Origin: Eimeria necatrix
Lineage: Eukaryota; Apicomplexa; Conoidasida; Eucoccidiorida; Eimeriidae
NCBI RefSeq assembly: GCF_000499385.1
Contig: NW_013655303.1
Span: 58,501 to 122,500, forward strand
DNA length: 64,000 nt
Direction of reading: 5' to 3'
Shown here piece after piece: positions 1 through 10,664 of the stretch. The notes under the pieces were generated by a model. The model searched no databases and was not told the DNA's origin. It was given only the letters and a program-made list of their open reading frames with translations. Position 1 is the first letter of the stretch; each line of letters starts with the position of its first letter. A program made the position numbers and the translations under genes.

Positions 1-1
1 G

Positions 2-895
2 ATTGCGAGGAGCAACCTTGAAGCACTCCATCCGGGTGTAGGCCAGTACTGCAGCAGCTGCTTTAGGCGAAGCTTAGAGCTTGGCGGTCGTCCATTGGCT
101 GTTGGGCAGTTTATGCGCCTCTTCTCTGCTGTGGCTGAAGATTTTCGTCTCCAAAGCGTGGACATGAGCAATATGAAGTTGGGCAGCGAGGCGCTGCATT
201 GCTTTCCAAGCTCGGCTTTTTCCAAGAGTGAACTCACGCTTCTCGACTTGTCTTTTAATTCCATAACGCCGCTGGAGGACATGAGCGGCGTTGTGGCGTT
301 CTGCGGTAGCGCGGCGAAATGCGCTCGGCTGGTACTAGACGGGAACAACCTCGGTGACACTGAGTTAGCTGCAAATTTCGTCTTCAATCTTCTTGGATTG
401 CGCGTTGAACAACTGTGCCTCAATAAGTGCGGTCTTGGCGACGTTTTTGCCGAGGCATTGTGCAAACGCGTGGTGGCGGAGACAAAGCGATTCCCATTCG
501 TCTCGGTTCTGGAGCTTCAGTCGAACAAAATATCTCAAGGTTGCATGAAGGAACTTTTAAACGCCTTAATAGGTCGTTCTCCTGGCCTTACGAAGATTAG
601 CTTGTTTGGTAATGGATTCGATACCATTGGCCCATTCAGCCGCCGCGTAGCCACTGATTTCACAAAGACTTTCCGCGAGGTACCCTATCGACAGGTACCG
701 TACGGCCGTCGTCTTGTTAAGAAGCCACCGAAATCCAGACCGCCGGAAATAAAGGCAAGTCAGCCTTCAGAGAAGCGAGATGCTGCAGCACCAGAGGCCC
801 AGAACTCTGGAGGAAAGAAAGATCCTCCTCAAGCTCAAACCGAGGCGAAGGCTGCTCCAGCCACAACCCCGAAAGCTGCTCCAGAGGGCAATTGA
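2..895 (+). CDS. Leucine-rich-repeat protein, 3' part (5' end outside window)
   Basis: The frame is open from the first bases of the window to a TGA at 893-895, so this is the last exon or exons of a gene that starts upstream. About 298 residues are visible. The first two thirds contain leucine-rich repeats of the ribonuclease-inhibitor type: segments such as LVLDGNNLGD, LCLNKCGLGD, LELQSNKIS and ISLFGNGFD are spaced roughly 28-50 residues apart, as in LxLxxNxLxx repeats. Such repeats normally form a curved protein-binding surface; the partner cannot be told. The last 65 residues turn into a Lys/Pro/Ala/Gln-rich, probably disordered tail. No homopolymer run is present, unlike genes after 13 kb. 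The family assignment is firm; the specific function is unknown. Confidence 0.72.
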   Translation: MARSNLEALHPGVGQYCSSCFRRSLELGGRPLAVGQFMRLFSAVAEDFRLQSVDMSNMKLGSEALHCFPSSAFSKSELTLLDLSFNSITPLEDMSGVVAFCGSAAKCARLVLDGNNLGDTELAANFVFNLLGLRVEQLCLNKCGLGDVFAEALCKRVVAETKRFPFVSVLELQSNKISQGCMKELLNALIGRSPGLTKISLFGNGFDTIGPFSRRVATDFTKTFREVPYRQVPYGRRLVKKPPKSRPPEIKASQPSEKRDAAAPEAQNSGGKKDPPQAQTEAKAAPATTPKAAPEGN

Positions 896-2397
896 TAGGT
901 TCCGCAGTTCCGGAGCTCTCTTTGGCAGGTGCTACGTATTTTCGGAAGCGAGGTGGGTGGCTGTGGCTCCCGCGATCTGCACTTTATGCTTTTGTGTCGC
1001 CAGAGCTGCGCCCTTTGTCCAAGTGACTTTGGCATAGCTTGTTGTCCCGAGCCATTTGAAAGGCCAGTGGGAAGGTCAATTGTTGAGACTTGCGCAGAAA
1101 GGGAAACTCATCATAGCTGAGCAAACGGTGTGAAGTCCCTTCTGCACGCGATTTTTGAGTTCGGCTCGGCACCGCCCCCGAAATTAAGCCATGAGCGTTC
1201 AGTGCATAGCAGCATGAGACTGTGACAGTTTGCGCGGCCGTCGAAGTGCTTCAGTGAGCAAACACTTCATTCCTTACGCTACCATACGGTTGCGTTACCT
1301 ATTTGGACACTGTTATAATAATAGCCATATACTGCCAACCGCGAAGCCCAGCTCAGCCTTTGAGTTCGAAACTCTTCCCAAACTGTTCTGACGCCTCGAA
1401 TGAGTGTAACGCTCAGGTCTTTTTTGGATAAGTATACATATTTTTTGTAATCTAGATACCCGCCGCACGAAAATCATCTGATGCAACTGAAACTTGGTAT
1501 CCGTGTTCTACAGAGAGTGCTTACGGAGCTAGGGTTCGTCTCCGCACAGGTGTCTGGTGGGCATATTCTTTTCCAAGGGCCGCAGTGGGCTTTTTACTAA
1601 ATGGCTGCCGTTTTCTTTTAGTATTTCCCTGCATGTTCGGAAATTCATGGGCATCGCAAGAGATGTGTCTCTGCACGTGCTCCTGCATCCCCCCGTAGCT
1701 CTGTGCCGCAGTTCTTCGTTCGGCTCCTCGCATATCCCTTATTTTTTGTTTGCATAGATCTATCTATATCCATATAAAGGACAGGGTAGCACATTTTTCA
1801 AAGAAAAGGCAACTAAGCTGCCGCTACGGGTGTATGTCGGGCAGCATCACGGCGAGAGCGCTGCCTGGAGCTCTCCGCCGACGCTAACTCGGCTTGTACA
1901 GCGAAACAATAGCTATAAACTTTTGATTGATATAATGACTGAAAAAGTACATTATCTGTGATTTTGGGGCAAAAGTACCTCTGCTCTGCGGCGGTTTGAG
2001 CGTGCAGACGAAGAAGTGACACTGTGGGGTGGCCGCGGACGACAGAGTCACTCAGTCTGGCTTCACAGGAGATATTTTTGTTCTATAGAAGGTCTTCAAG
2101 TTTTTAAATGTGTGTTTGAGGTATGGTTTCAACAACAAGATTTGTAGTTATAGATTTTCGGGAAAGAAAGGCAAGGAGCGGCCGATAGACGCTGTCACCT
2201 TCCTTGCCCCCCATCGCTGCTGCGGCCGTAGCGAGACAGCGGCTGCAGACCGAAAGTGACTGACTGACAAACTGCATTTTTCTCCAAGAGTCAGCTGTCG
2301 CTTTCATCTTGATTTTCAGGTATAGTTGTTGAATTCATAGCCAATTGTCAGGTGTAGCAGTTGGATTCATCGTTAGCTTCTTGTTTCATACCCTACA
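896..2397. other. Intergenic region
   Basis: This holds the 3' flank of the LRR gene and the 5' flank of the cysteine-repeat gene. Short open frames occur on both strands, but none has splice support, family motifs or biased composition, so I see no gene here. It contains no CAG or TTTAGGG arrays, which marks the repeat-poor segment. Confidence 0.5.
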
Positions 2398-4026
2398 ATG
2401 ACCCGCCTCATCTTGGCGGCACTCGCCGCCTCCGCGGCGGTGTTGACTGCTGAGCAGGTATCTGCAGGTTTCATGCCAGTACACGATGGCAAGAAGACGC
2501 CTATGTATTCCAAGTCTAAGGGCCCTCCTCCTCCCCAGGAGATCTGCCAGACCATTCCGGTGCAAGTTGACTCTGTCTGCTTCGAGAATGTACCTTTCAA
2601 GGAGGCGTATGTATGCCCTCAGGTAGTTGAAAAGCAGGTTTGTGAAAAGGTTCCTGTAGAGGTGGCAGACACTTGCTACAAGCCGACCACGGCTTTAGAG
2701 GCTTATGATTGCAAAAAAGAAGTCAAGAAAGAAGAATGCAAGATGGTGCCAAAACAGTGCTTCAAAACCATAACCGAGCAGGAAGAATACGAATGTGAGG
2801 AAGAACAGTGTGAAACTGTGGTGAAGAGAATCCCCCAGACTTGCTTCAAGAAAAAGAACGCTAAGGAGAACTACCCGTGCATGAAGCACAAAAAGCAGAA
2901 GGTCTGCCAAGAGGTACCTCAAGAATATGAAAGCACATGCTTCCAGGAGGAGACTCAGCAAGAGCTGGTTCCCTGCAAAGGCAAAGAGGAAGGCAGCGCT
3001 GTCAGCTTTGAAGAGAAGTGCAGCATGGTGCCGAAGGAGGTGGAGGCGACATGTGAGCGGCAGGTTATGGCCCAACAAGAGTACCAGTGCATGAAGAGGG
3101 AAAAGCGCCGGGACTGCGAAGTTGTACCTCAGAAGGTGACAGAGATGTGCGAGGAGATCGTGGAGGAACAGAAACCGTACAAGTGCAAGAAGAAACAGAT
3201 GGCCCAGAAATGCAAAATGGAGAATGTCAGCGTGCCTTCTACTTGCGAAAAGAAGAAGGGCGACAAAACTGAATATTATGAATGCGAGAAGAAAGTCAAA
3301 CAAGAGGTGTGCAAGGATGTGGAGGAGAACGTCGACGCCGTTTGCTACCAGCTTGTCTCTTCGAAACAGACGGTTCCTTGCAAGAAGAAAAAGATGGGCG
3401 AGGTGTGCGTAGAGAGGGAGGTCGAGGTGCCCAGCACTTGCTTCCGTGAGGTGCCTGTCATGGAACCCTATCCTTGCATGAAGACGGTTGAAGTGCCAAA
3501 CTGCATCAAGATCCCCATGTGCCCAAGGGTTCATACCCACAAGAAGGCATACCCATGCATGGAAACCAAAATGAAGCAGGAATGCCACGTTGAAGAGGTG
3601 CCGTACGAAGACACCTGCACTCGTCAGTTCACTGAAGAGCAGCCTTACGACTGCAGCAAAGAGGTCAAATCCAAGGAGTGCAAGATGGTGCCCAAAGTTT
3701 GCAAGCGAAAAGTCTCAAGAGATGTCGCCTTTGAATGCAGCGAGAGAGTCTGCGAGAAGGTCAGCCAGCCCCAGGCCTGCTACAGGAAGGTCAAGGGCAA
3801 GGAGGCTTATCCTTGCACGCGCACAGAGTATAAGGAGCAGTGCCACATGGAACAGCAAGTCATGAGCAAGACTTGCTACAGCCAAGGAATGAAACCTCAG
3901 CAGTACCCATGCAAGGAAACCAAGTACGAGACAATCTGCAAGCAGATCCCCTCCAAAACCCCTGTGGTCATCCCAGCCCCTCTCAGGAAGGAGAAAGAGA
4001 AAGAAAAGAAGGCCAAGAAGCTCTGA
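2398..4026 (+). CDS. Secreted cysteine-rich repeat protein
   Basis: This is a single-exon gene of 542 residues with an ATG start. Residues 1-24 form a signal peptide (hydrophobic Leu/Ala core, likely cut near VSAG). The rest is built from about a dozen degenerate modules of roughly 35-45 residues. Each follows a pattern like YxC-x(4-8)-C-x(2)-VP-x(3-8)-TC, with Lys/Glu-rich linkers, for example YDCKKEVKKEECKMVPK followed by a Cys. Cysteines come in regular pairs and many modules end YPC, so a secreted disulfide-bonded fibre or coat protein is likely. Oocyst or sporocyst wall, or another extracellular matrix, is my inference. It does not show the spacing I know for the COWP/oocyst-wall domain. 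The last 25 residues are Lys/Pro-rich and lack Cys. I do not recognise a named family. Confidence 0.8.
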   Translation: MTRLILAALAASAAVLTAEQVSAGFMPVHDGKKTPMYSKSKGPPPPQEICQTIPVQVDSVCFENVPFKEAYVCPQVVEKQVCEKVPVEVADTCYKPTTALEAYDCKKEVKKEECKMVPKQCFKTITEQEEYECEEEQCETVVKRIPQTCFKKKNAKENYPCMKHKKQKVCQEVPQEYESTCFQEETQQELVPCKGKEEGSAVSFEEKCSMVPKEVEATCERQVMAQQEYQCMKREKRRDCEVVPQKVTEMCEEIVEEQKPYKCKKKQMAQKCKMENVSVPSTCEKKKGDKTEYYECEKKVKQEVCKDVEENVDAVCYQLVSSKQTVPCKKKKMGEVCVEREVEVPSTCFREVPVMEPYPCMKTVEVPNCIKIPMCPRVHTHKKAYPCMETKMKQECHVEEVPYEDTCTRQFTEEQPYDCSKEVKSKECKMVPKVCKRKVSRDVAFECSERVCEKVSQPQACYRKVKGKEAYPCTRTEYKEQCHMEQQVMSKTCYSQGMKPQQYPCKETKYETICKQIPSKTPVVIPAPLRKEKEKEKKAKKL

Positions 4027-4655
4027 GCCAATTGTATGTGCGTGATTCGCATGCGTTTTAAGCTGCACAGCCACCAGCTTTCATCATTGCATAGATTCAG
4101 TCAATCTCTATTCGACAGCTACGGCAGCCAGCGAATTCTGCTGCTGCGGACGTTATCCTTGCCCTGCCTTTTCTCTTCGGACTGGTTATCTTCAGGCGTG
4201 AGCAGCGCGTAACCATCTTAGTGTAGACTCGGACTGTAGCTAGCGCGACAGTTGAAACATTTAATAAGTCATGAAGCAAAGCAACAGTGCGCCAACAAGA
4301 ACTCTTTTCTAAGCAGCGTTTTCAACTTCAGAATCTGACTACGGTCAGACTCATTAATACGACAGAGACAGCAGACAGCTCGAATCAAACAGCAAGTGTC
4401 AATTAGTGAAACGATCAGTCTGAACGCTGCGGAAAAATCACTCATTGAAAGAAAGGTGAAACATTTCTCAGCAACATCTCATACGAAGTCACTAAGCACA
4501 TCTCAGTGGCAAGTTCACAAGCGCCACTGTAGTTTGTTGGCACCTTAAGGCGTGACTGAGGGCCTATTTCGTTCACGGGCACTAAGGAACTCTGGAGCTG
4601 GAGTCCAGTAGTCGCATCTTAGGGCTTGATGCGGTCAGGCCGTGCGCATCTTTCT
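4027..4655. other. Convergent intergenic region
   Basis: The 629 bases between two convergent stop codons hold the 3' untranslated regions of both neighbours. No coding frame, RNA gene or repeat stands out. Confidence 0.5.
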
Positions 4656-5891
4656 TCACTGGGATCTCTCTTGTTTGTGAGAAGTCTCTTTGTGGGACTC
4701 CTCCTCACTGCGGGAGGACTCCTCCTTGTGAAACTCTTCCGAGTGCGACTTGCGGGAAGGGATCTCGTCACTCTTTTCCTTTTTTTCCTTTTTTTCATCA
4801 TCATCTTTCTCGTCGGCTTTTTCCGCTTCCTTTTCCTTCTTTTCATCATCTTTCTCGTCGGCTTTTTCCGCTTCCCTGCCTTCTTTTTCCTCCTTTTCTT
4901 TCTCTGCCTTTTTTGCCTCTGCTTTGCCTTCCTCTCTATTCACCTTCTTTTCCTTTTCGTCATCTCCTCTATTTTCCTCTTCTTTCTTCTCCTTTGCAGC
5001 CTCCTTGAGAGCTTCCGCCTTCTTTTTGGCCGCCTCGTCCTTCTTTTCCTTTTGTTCCTTCGCCTCCTCCTTCTCATCCCCTTCTTTCTTTGACGCCTCT
5101 CTCTTTGCCTCTTCGCTCTTTGCTTCTTTTTTTGTTTCTTCCTTTGGATTCGCCCTGTTCGCCAAAAAGCCGTCGTTTTCTCTGTCTTCCCGGTCGCTCT
5201 CTGCATTTGGCTCCTCCTCTATACCCATACCTGTTGCGGTGGCTGATTCTTCCTGTGCGCTCTCAGGGTTGGATGCGAACCAGGCGTCATTTGATGATGG
5301 GGCTTGGTTTGTAAGTCCTTCTTCGTCTTGCGTCATATAGTTGAATAAATTGTTGGACACATGAGGGACTTCCGGGGTTGACTCGGCCGCGGGAGCTTGC
5401 TCGCCAGGTACTTGGGCGCCTGGTGCTCCGTGGAGAGGTGCCATGGGCACAGAAGGGTATTGCGAAGAGGGTCCGAAATTTGACCAATGAGATGCGGAGC
5501 CGTAGTTGAAGGGTCTTGGGCCATGGTGTACCGGAGGGTGCACTGGTCCAGGAATGACAGGGCCCGGGCCTCCCCCAAACCTACCAGGGACATGAGGAGG
5601 GTGAGGTCCATATGGACCACGTACCCCGTGATACCCTATAGGATACCCGGGGCGGTGAACCATTGGAGGGCGAAACCCACCATGATAGCCACCGGGCCGC
5701 CCGTGGACTGGAGGGTGAGGGCCACCCATCCCTGGCCCATAATGGCGGTATCCCGGTTGGGAATGTCCAGGCGCAGTGCAGAAGAACAGGACGGCTACGA
5801 GGACGATGGCTGTGGCCAAGGCGCTATAGGGCTTCAGCGCGCCAGCGCGAAACCCCTTTTTTGCCGGAGACCAAGTGTTGGAGTGACTCAT
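4656..5891 (-). CDS. Signal-anchored Pro/Gly/His-rich then Lys/Glu-rich protein
   Basis: A single-exon frame of 411 residues starts with ATG at 5891. Residues 23-44 are a hydrophobic segment (ALATAIVLVAVLFFC) after a basic N-terminus, which fits a signal peptide or signal anchor. Residues 46-150 are rich in Gly, Pro, His and Tyr (GYRHYGPGMGGPHPP type repeats). A middle section is Ala/Glu/Ser-rich. Residues 240-411 are almost entirely Lys, Glu, Ala, Asp and Ser. A 45-base (15-residue) tandem duplication near 4801-4890 encodes EKADEKDD-type units. The charged half is likely a long single helix or disordered. The gene converges on the cysteine-repeat gene. It may be a structural secreted protein, but I recognise no family and no enzyme motif. 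Confidence 0.7.
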   Translation of the reverse strand: MSHSNTWSPAKKGFRAGALKPYSALATAIVLVAVLFFCTAPGHSQPGYRHYGPGMGGPHPPVHGRPGGYHGGFRPPMVHRPGYPIGYHGVRGPYGPHPPHVPGRFGGGPGPVIPGPVHPPVHHGPRPFNYGSASHWSNFGPSSQYPSVPMAPLHGAPGAQVPGEQAPAAESTPEVPHVSNNLFNYMTQDEEGLTNQAPSSNDAWFASNPESAQEESATATGMGIEEEPNAESDREDRENDGFLANRANPKEETKKEAKSEEAKREASKKEGDEKEEAKEQKEKKDEAAKKKAEALKEAAKEKKEEENRGDDEKEKKVNREEGKAEAKKAEKEKEEKEGREAEKADEKDDEKKEKEAEKADEKDDDEKKEKKEKSDEIPSRKSHSEEFHKEESSRSEEESHKETSHKQERSQ

Positions 5892-7121
5892 CTTGAAGAA
5901 CTAAGATGATATATACTCCGCCTGAAAGGACAGTAAGCAGAGAAAAAGAGAGCAGGTACTCGGCCGAAAACAGCAGATCAGCCGGCATCACTATCCAGCC
6001 AAGCAAGCAAAAACAATGGATTACGTGCTTGCTTGGGTGTGTATTGGCAGGATAATTGTTGGACTAAATGGCGAATTCTGTACCTGGGTTGGAAGCAGAG
6101 CTGCTTCGCTGGAAGTGCTGGTTTGTTGATGACCAGCTGATGGACTGGTCCGAGAACCGCTCGAAGTGACCCCGTCGAAGGATGACGGTGTGTGTGCAAA
6201 AGAGCTACCGACACCGAAGAACGAAAAAATTCAATTGCGTAAGCACCATACAAACTGCAAAACGGAAAGTGAGACATAAACGGGAGAGGTTAAGCAGCGG
6301 CCAACGGGCACAAGCGACACCCAGCGATCAGCGATACGGGAGTGCGAGAGGCCAGCCAGCGAAGGTGAGGCAGCGTGGCTGTAAATATCGATCAGCGTGT
6401 TGGTAATACAAAGCAGTTTCGCTCTAAATACATTTCTTAAATTGGTTCCCAAACAAGTTTTGAGCTGCGTAATCCGGTTTGCTGCTGTGCCTCTATCACA
6501 CAGTTACTCGCTGCCTTCCTCGCCAGTCAAGTGCCTCCTGGTCTGTCTAGTTGAACACCTCTTCCCTTAATTGCGTATGTTGAAATAAGAGCCATCAATA
6601 GTTCAGCAGAAGTAAATCTAAAAACTGAACATATAAAGTCTGAGCCCATAGCCATCATGTTGGTTCACCAGCTGTATGCAGCAACTGTCGAGGCAAGCAA
6701 GCCACGCAATTTCTTCGAAACAATCTGTCCAGCTCTTCTAAGCCAACAATTTGAAGCAGACAACGGGCTCAATTTTATTCACTGTAAAAACTCAACAATT
6801 CAGCGCAGTTTTGGCGTTAAAATGAGCTCTTGCGAGTGAGGCAGGCCCGCTCGTCCGGAAGTTTGAGCTTTCGGCGCTGTGCGGCGCCTACGTGTCTGTG
6901 GATTGTGCTGGCACAACGTGGCTCCAGAGTTTCTCTTACTTGCATATGTAGCATTGCTAGTTTGAGTCGGGAGACAGCAGTTCCCGATTGCAAGCTCTGC
7001 AAGAGAGCGAAAGCCAGTACTGAGGGAGCGGGCAATGCGCTTTCCAAAAAATATACCTATCCTATTTTCTCCTTTTGCTTCCTCTTTGCTTCCTGTGAAA
7101 GCCCATCTTGGGAACCAAACA
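5892..7121. other. Intergenic region
   Basis: This lies between the 5' end of the Pro/Gly/His-rich gene and the 3' end of the TEX9-like gene. Only short unsupported frames are present. No repeat array, tRNA-like fold or conserved motif was noticed by eye. Confidence 0.45.
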
Positions 7122-8777
7122 CTACGCCTGCTGGCTCTGTTGGTGTGCAGATGACCCCTCAGCGTCGACTACTTTGAGGAACTCCTCTTCAGTAAATTGT
7201 AACCAACGCGCAGCTTCTAGGTGCGCTTTTTGTTGCTTAAGTACTTCAATTAGTTTGAACTGTTTCTTTATTGCCGTTGCTAGTGCATCTCTCTGGGTCG
7301 TGACCTTTCGCAGTTCCGCTGCATGGCGCGCTGCTGTTGCTGCTTCCTTTGCTGCTGTTTCCATCGACTTGTCCGCACGAACTTGCCGAGCTAAACTGCT
7401 CTGTTGCCGCCGGAGCTGCTGCAGCTCCTCAGTTTCGCGGAGCCGGAGTGCCGCCACTTCCTTGCTGCTGGCAAGCGACCTGCAGCAGCACGAAATAAAG
7501 CGCGAAGCTTCAACAGAAACCAGCGTAAAATATTCAGGCTTGTAGTTTTTTTCTGGGGTTAAAGCACCTCAGCACAACTGAGATTCACCACCGTATGTGT
7601 TTTGTTCGTCAATTTTTTCCATTCAGCATTGTTTCACATGCGTGGCAAGTTACTAAGGCAAACCCATGGGTTGTAGCTACAAGTCGACGCGTTCTACGAC
7701 TTATGCATGCTTCCATATTGTTTTCATCACACACTTTTCAAGTTCTTCCTCTAGCTGTGTGGTGCGCGCCTTTTGTTCCTGCACCAGCTTCTTCTGTTGT
7801 TCATTTACAGCTGCAGCTGCCACTGCTTCAGTTTCCATTTTCTCGAGTTGCCGCTGCTGTTCCGCAATCACTGCAGCAGCTTGCTCCGCTTCTACCTTTC
7901 GCTGCTGCAACTCTGCTTGCTGCCGCTGCAGTTGCTCGTGCTGCCGCTGCAGCTGCGCTTGCAGGGACTCAATGTGACGTCCCTGGGCTGCGATAACTGC
8001 CCTCAGCTCGTCAACATCATGAGCTGTCAAACTGGCTATTTCGCCTTCTGCCTGCATGCATATTGATACATGCATGATAGAAGCGCGCATCCTGTACCTG
8101 AGCCCTAGTGTCATGAGTATTCTCAAAGTATGTATACCAGCTTCCGCTGAGGTCCTCATGAGACTAGCAGTGCATCAATATTGCCCACATTAATATGAGC
8201 AGTTGCAGTGATAATAAAAACGGAGTAACTGCAGTGGTAATAAAAACGGTGAAGACGCATAGATTCTGCTAATTACAAAATCTTGTTCGACGTATTGTTC
8301 CAGGCAAAGCATAACACAAGCGGAAACTCTCTGGTTAAGGCTTACTACACCCGGCGCAATATATCTCTACGCACGGCATGAAATTACAAGGCTCTGGGTC
8401 AACAGTTTATATTTTATGTGCAAGGGTCAAGGCTTAGGGCTCAGGGTTCAGGTTCATGCCCGCGCGAATTGCTTGGCGAACTCCTGTGCGACTGGCGACC
8501 CCCTAGCTACGTCCTCTCGGAAAGGGCTGGGGAAGGTTTCTGGCCCCACGCACTGAATCTTGCTGTGTATTTGTACACATTGACGGGTGTCTGTTCCTGT
8601 TCCTTGGCTGGCAAAGGCACTGAGAGGACGCGGCCGACTATGGGTCAAAGGCGTCCCCCCCAAGGCTGCCTCAAACTGCTGCCGCCGCCGCAAAAAGTAC
8701 CTCTCAGCTTCCTCCATTTGACTGTTTATGGGATTCCTTACAGCAACAGGTAAGGCTACTACGGATGGCAACGCCAT
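7122..8777 (-). CDS. TEX9-like coiled-coil protein (three exons)
   Basis: I infer three exons on the minus strand: 8777-8511, 8051-7735 and 7479-7122, with phases that close exactly (267, 317 and 358 bases, 313 residues). Splice sites are GAC|GTAGCT to TGCAG|GC, and GAAAA|GTGTGT to CTGCAG|GT. The middle and last exons encode a continuous heptad-like coiled coil rich in Gln, Glu, Leu and Arg. The C-terminus reads AIKKQFKLIEVLKQQKAHLE then AARWLQFTEEEFLKVVD. As I remember it, animal TEX9 ends in a closely similar block (KKQLKLIDVLKRQ...FTEEEF). TEX9 is linked to centriolar satellites and cilia, so a basal-body or flagellar role in gametes is possible. The first exon is less certain: ATG at 8777 is used, but MEEAER from 8717 is an alternative. 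No homopolymer run is present. Confidence 0.55.
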
Positions 8778-8954
8778 ACGATCTGGTAAACAGCAACGGC
8801 ACGGAGTTGCAAAGCCAGCTGGCTGGTGGCGTGTGGGCCTGTCAGCTCTCTGCTAGTTCAGCTCCAGGAATAGCGACAGATTAGACACTATAAGGAACCT
8901 GTACAGATAAGAATACGCCTTCTTTGCATCATGCAAAACTGAAGGCAGACAGAA

Positions 8955-9837
8955 ATGGCCGATTCACTTGCATGTCGGGAATCGCTGTCAGCCATCGAGT
9001 CTCTCAAACTGCAAGCGCGGTGCGAATTTAGAGTTGAATGAAAACCGCGATTCGTATCTAATCAAGTTAGTTGAACAAGTCCATTTAGAAACCGAGGCAG
9101 CACCTGGTGCCTGCTTAGCTGGCCGCTGATACTCGCGAGGTCACTGTGGGAGGACCCGTGGTTTTCTTATTCTCTCAATGCGGTAAATCGCGCATACATT
9201 CTTAATCGCATACCAATTTTTAAAGCCTTTTGGATATATTCTGTGTATGGTTTGTTCTCTCTTCTAGGGCACTAGGGGAGATTTCCCGAAAGCTAGACAC
9301 TGCGGCAACACCAGCCCCTAGAGCAGCAGTGCGATCAAGGCCAGTAAGGTCACACTAACACTGCAATTGACAGAAAAAGTGTACGATTCCGTCATTAAAT
9401 ATAACTATACTTGACTAGGTGAAGGAGCTAATAAGTCGAACGAATGAAAACATCGACTCTCTCGTGGTTGTGTAGCGATGGCTGTGTTTCTCTCCACATC
9501 TGTGCTCGTTCCTTAGTGTTGCGTCTCGCCTTTCCTGTGCATTTTCTTCCTTCTCTGATAGCATTGCATTTATTGGCTACAGGAGAAACTAACGAGAGCT
9601 GCTGTAGCCGCTTTTGCCGTTGCACCACCTAATTCTCAACCGTCCAATAATGCACAATTTGTTCTCACTTTGCAGGACCAGCAGGATAGGCCTCTCGCTT
9701 TCTACAACACACCGGCAGGAGCAGCAGCTGCTGTAAGAGCAGTAAACCCCGCACTTGCACTCCTCTGCACTCCAAGCCTCTGTGTGCATCTTCTGCTCCG
9801 TCACCCCCCTCTTTGCCTCCACCGCAATAGCGCATGA
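8955..9837 (+). CDS. Candidate small three-exon gene, unknown function
   Basis: Three short exons join in phase: 8955-9019 (ATG start), 9268-9343 and 9676-9837 (TGA stop), giving 100 residues. The splice signals are a weak donor CG|GTGCGA, a pyrimidine-rich acceptor TTCTCTCTTCTAG, a strong donor CCA|GTAAGG, and acceptor CTCACTTTGCAG. The protein begins MADSLACRESLSAIESLKLQ, continues with a polar helix (ALGEISRKLD) and a basic stretch, and ends with a hydrophobic Leu/Cys/His-rich tail. It is divergent from the TEX9-like gene with about 180 bases between start codons, so the two may share a promoter. I recognise no family. The joint fit of phase and splice sites is the only evidence, so it stays a candidate. 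Confidence 0.35.
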
Positions 9838-10664
9838 ATAGAAAGTAAATAAATCTTTGCAGGGGATCCCCTCAAATATACACTCTGTCCCTATTTGCTC
9901 CTGTGTAGCCTCAAGCTGATTCCAGTTTTGAAGCAAATGAGGGCAGCTACGTGGCCCTCTTATTTTGTGTTATTCGACTATCCTACATCGCTGCACTGAT
10001 GACCCAAATTTCGAGAACCACAAACGCCTGAAAGCTGCTGGCGACATCCTGCAGCTGCTCCAAAACACTATGGTTAGAAAATCGGCAGACATTACGGTGA
10101 TAAAATGAGCGTAATCATCGGTAAACACAAATACAGGTAGAGATAGACAAAACACGTCGTTCCGTTTGCTTGGTCGCTGGTCCCTGTTCCCCTCAGCGCC
10201 GCCTGCTGGGCCAATCGCGTCTATTTTGCAAACTTGAGAACTGGGGCTGGGCATGCATGCCACCGCGGCATGCATGCAATTACGTTTAAACGCGAGAACC
10301 CACAGGACACACTCACTCTTTGTCTCAGTGTCTGCCAAACAGCAGCGATTGCTGCTTGCCGTTACTTGTACGGAAACTTACGCATATGTGAGCACAGACC
10401 CACAAGGAGGCCTCTCTTACTGCCAATCTGTAATCTGTAGCAGGGAATGCTTAGTTGCACACGCCCCAAGCTCTCCTCTCTGCTGCATGGCAGCCGGGGT
10501 CCGCGCGGTCCCCAAACAAGAGCCAAAACAAACAAAAACAGTATCTCTTTGCATTCCAACTGCAGTGTACGTGCATATGGGTCACTAGGTGGTGTGCGTG
10601 GTCGCAAAAAGCGGGGATAAATACACCATTTCATCCATTAATGCTCAACCAGCAAATAAACCTA
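9838..10664. other. Intergenic region
   Basis: This lies between the candidate small gene and the 3' end of the LAMMER kinase gene (minus strand). Overlapping short frames exist around 10234-10634, but none has motif or splice support. I see no RNA gene. Confidence 0.45.

Noticed and set aside
2695..3588. Minus-strand 297-residue hydrophobic frame, superficially like a membrane protein
   Set aside because: It is the antisense of Lys/Glu/Cys-rich codons of the cysteine-repeat gene; the Leu/His/Phe richness is a codon artefact.
4750..5340. Plus-strand Ser/Phe-rich frame
   Set aside because: Antisense of the Lys/Glu tract of the minus-strand gene at 4656-5891.
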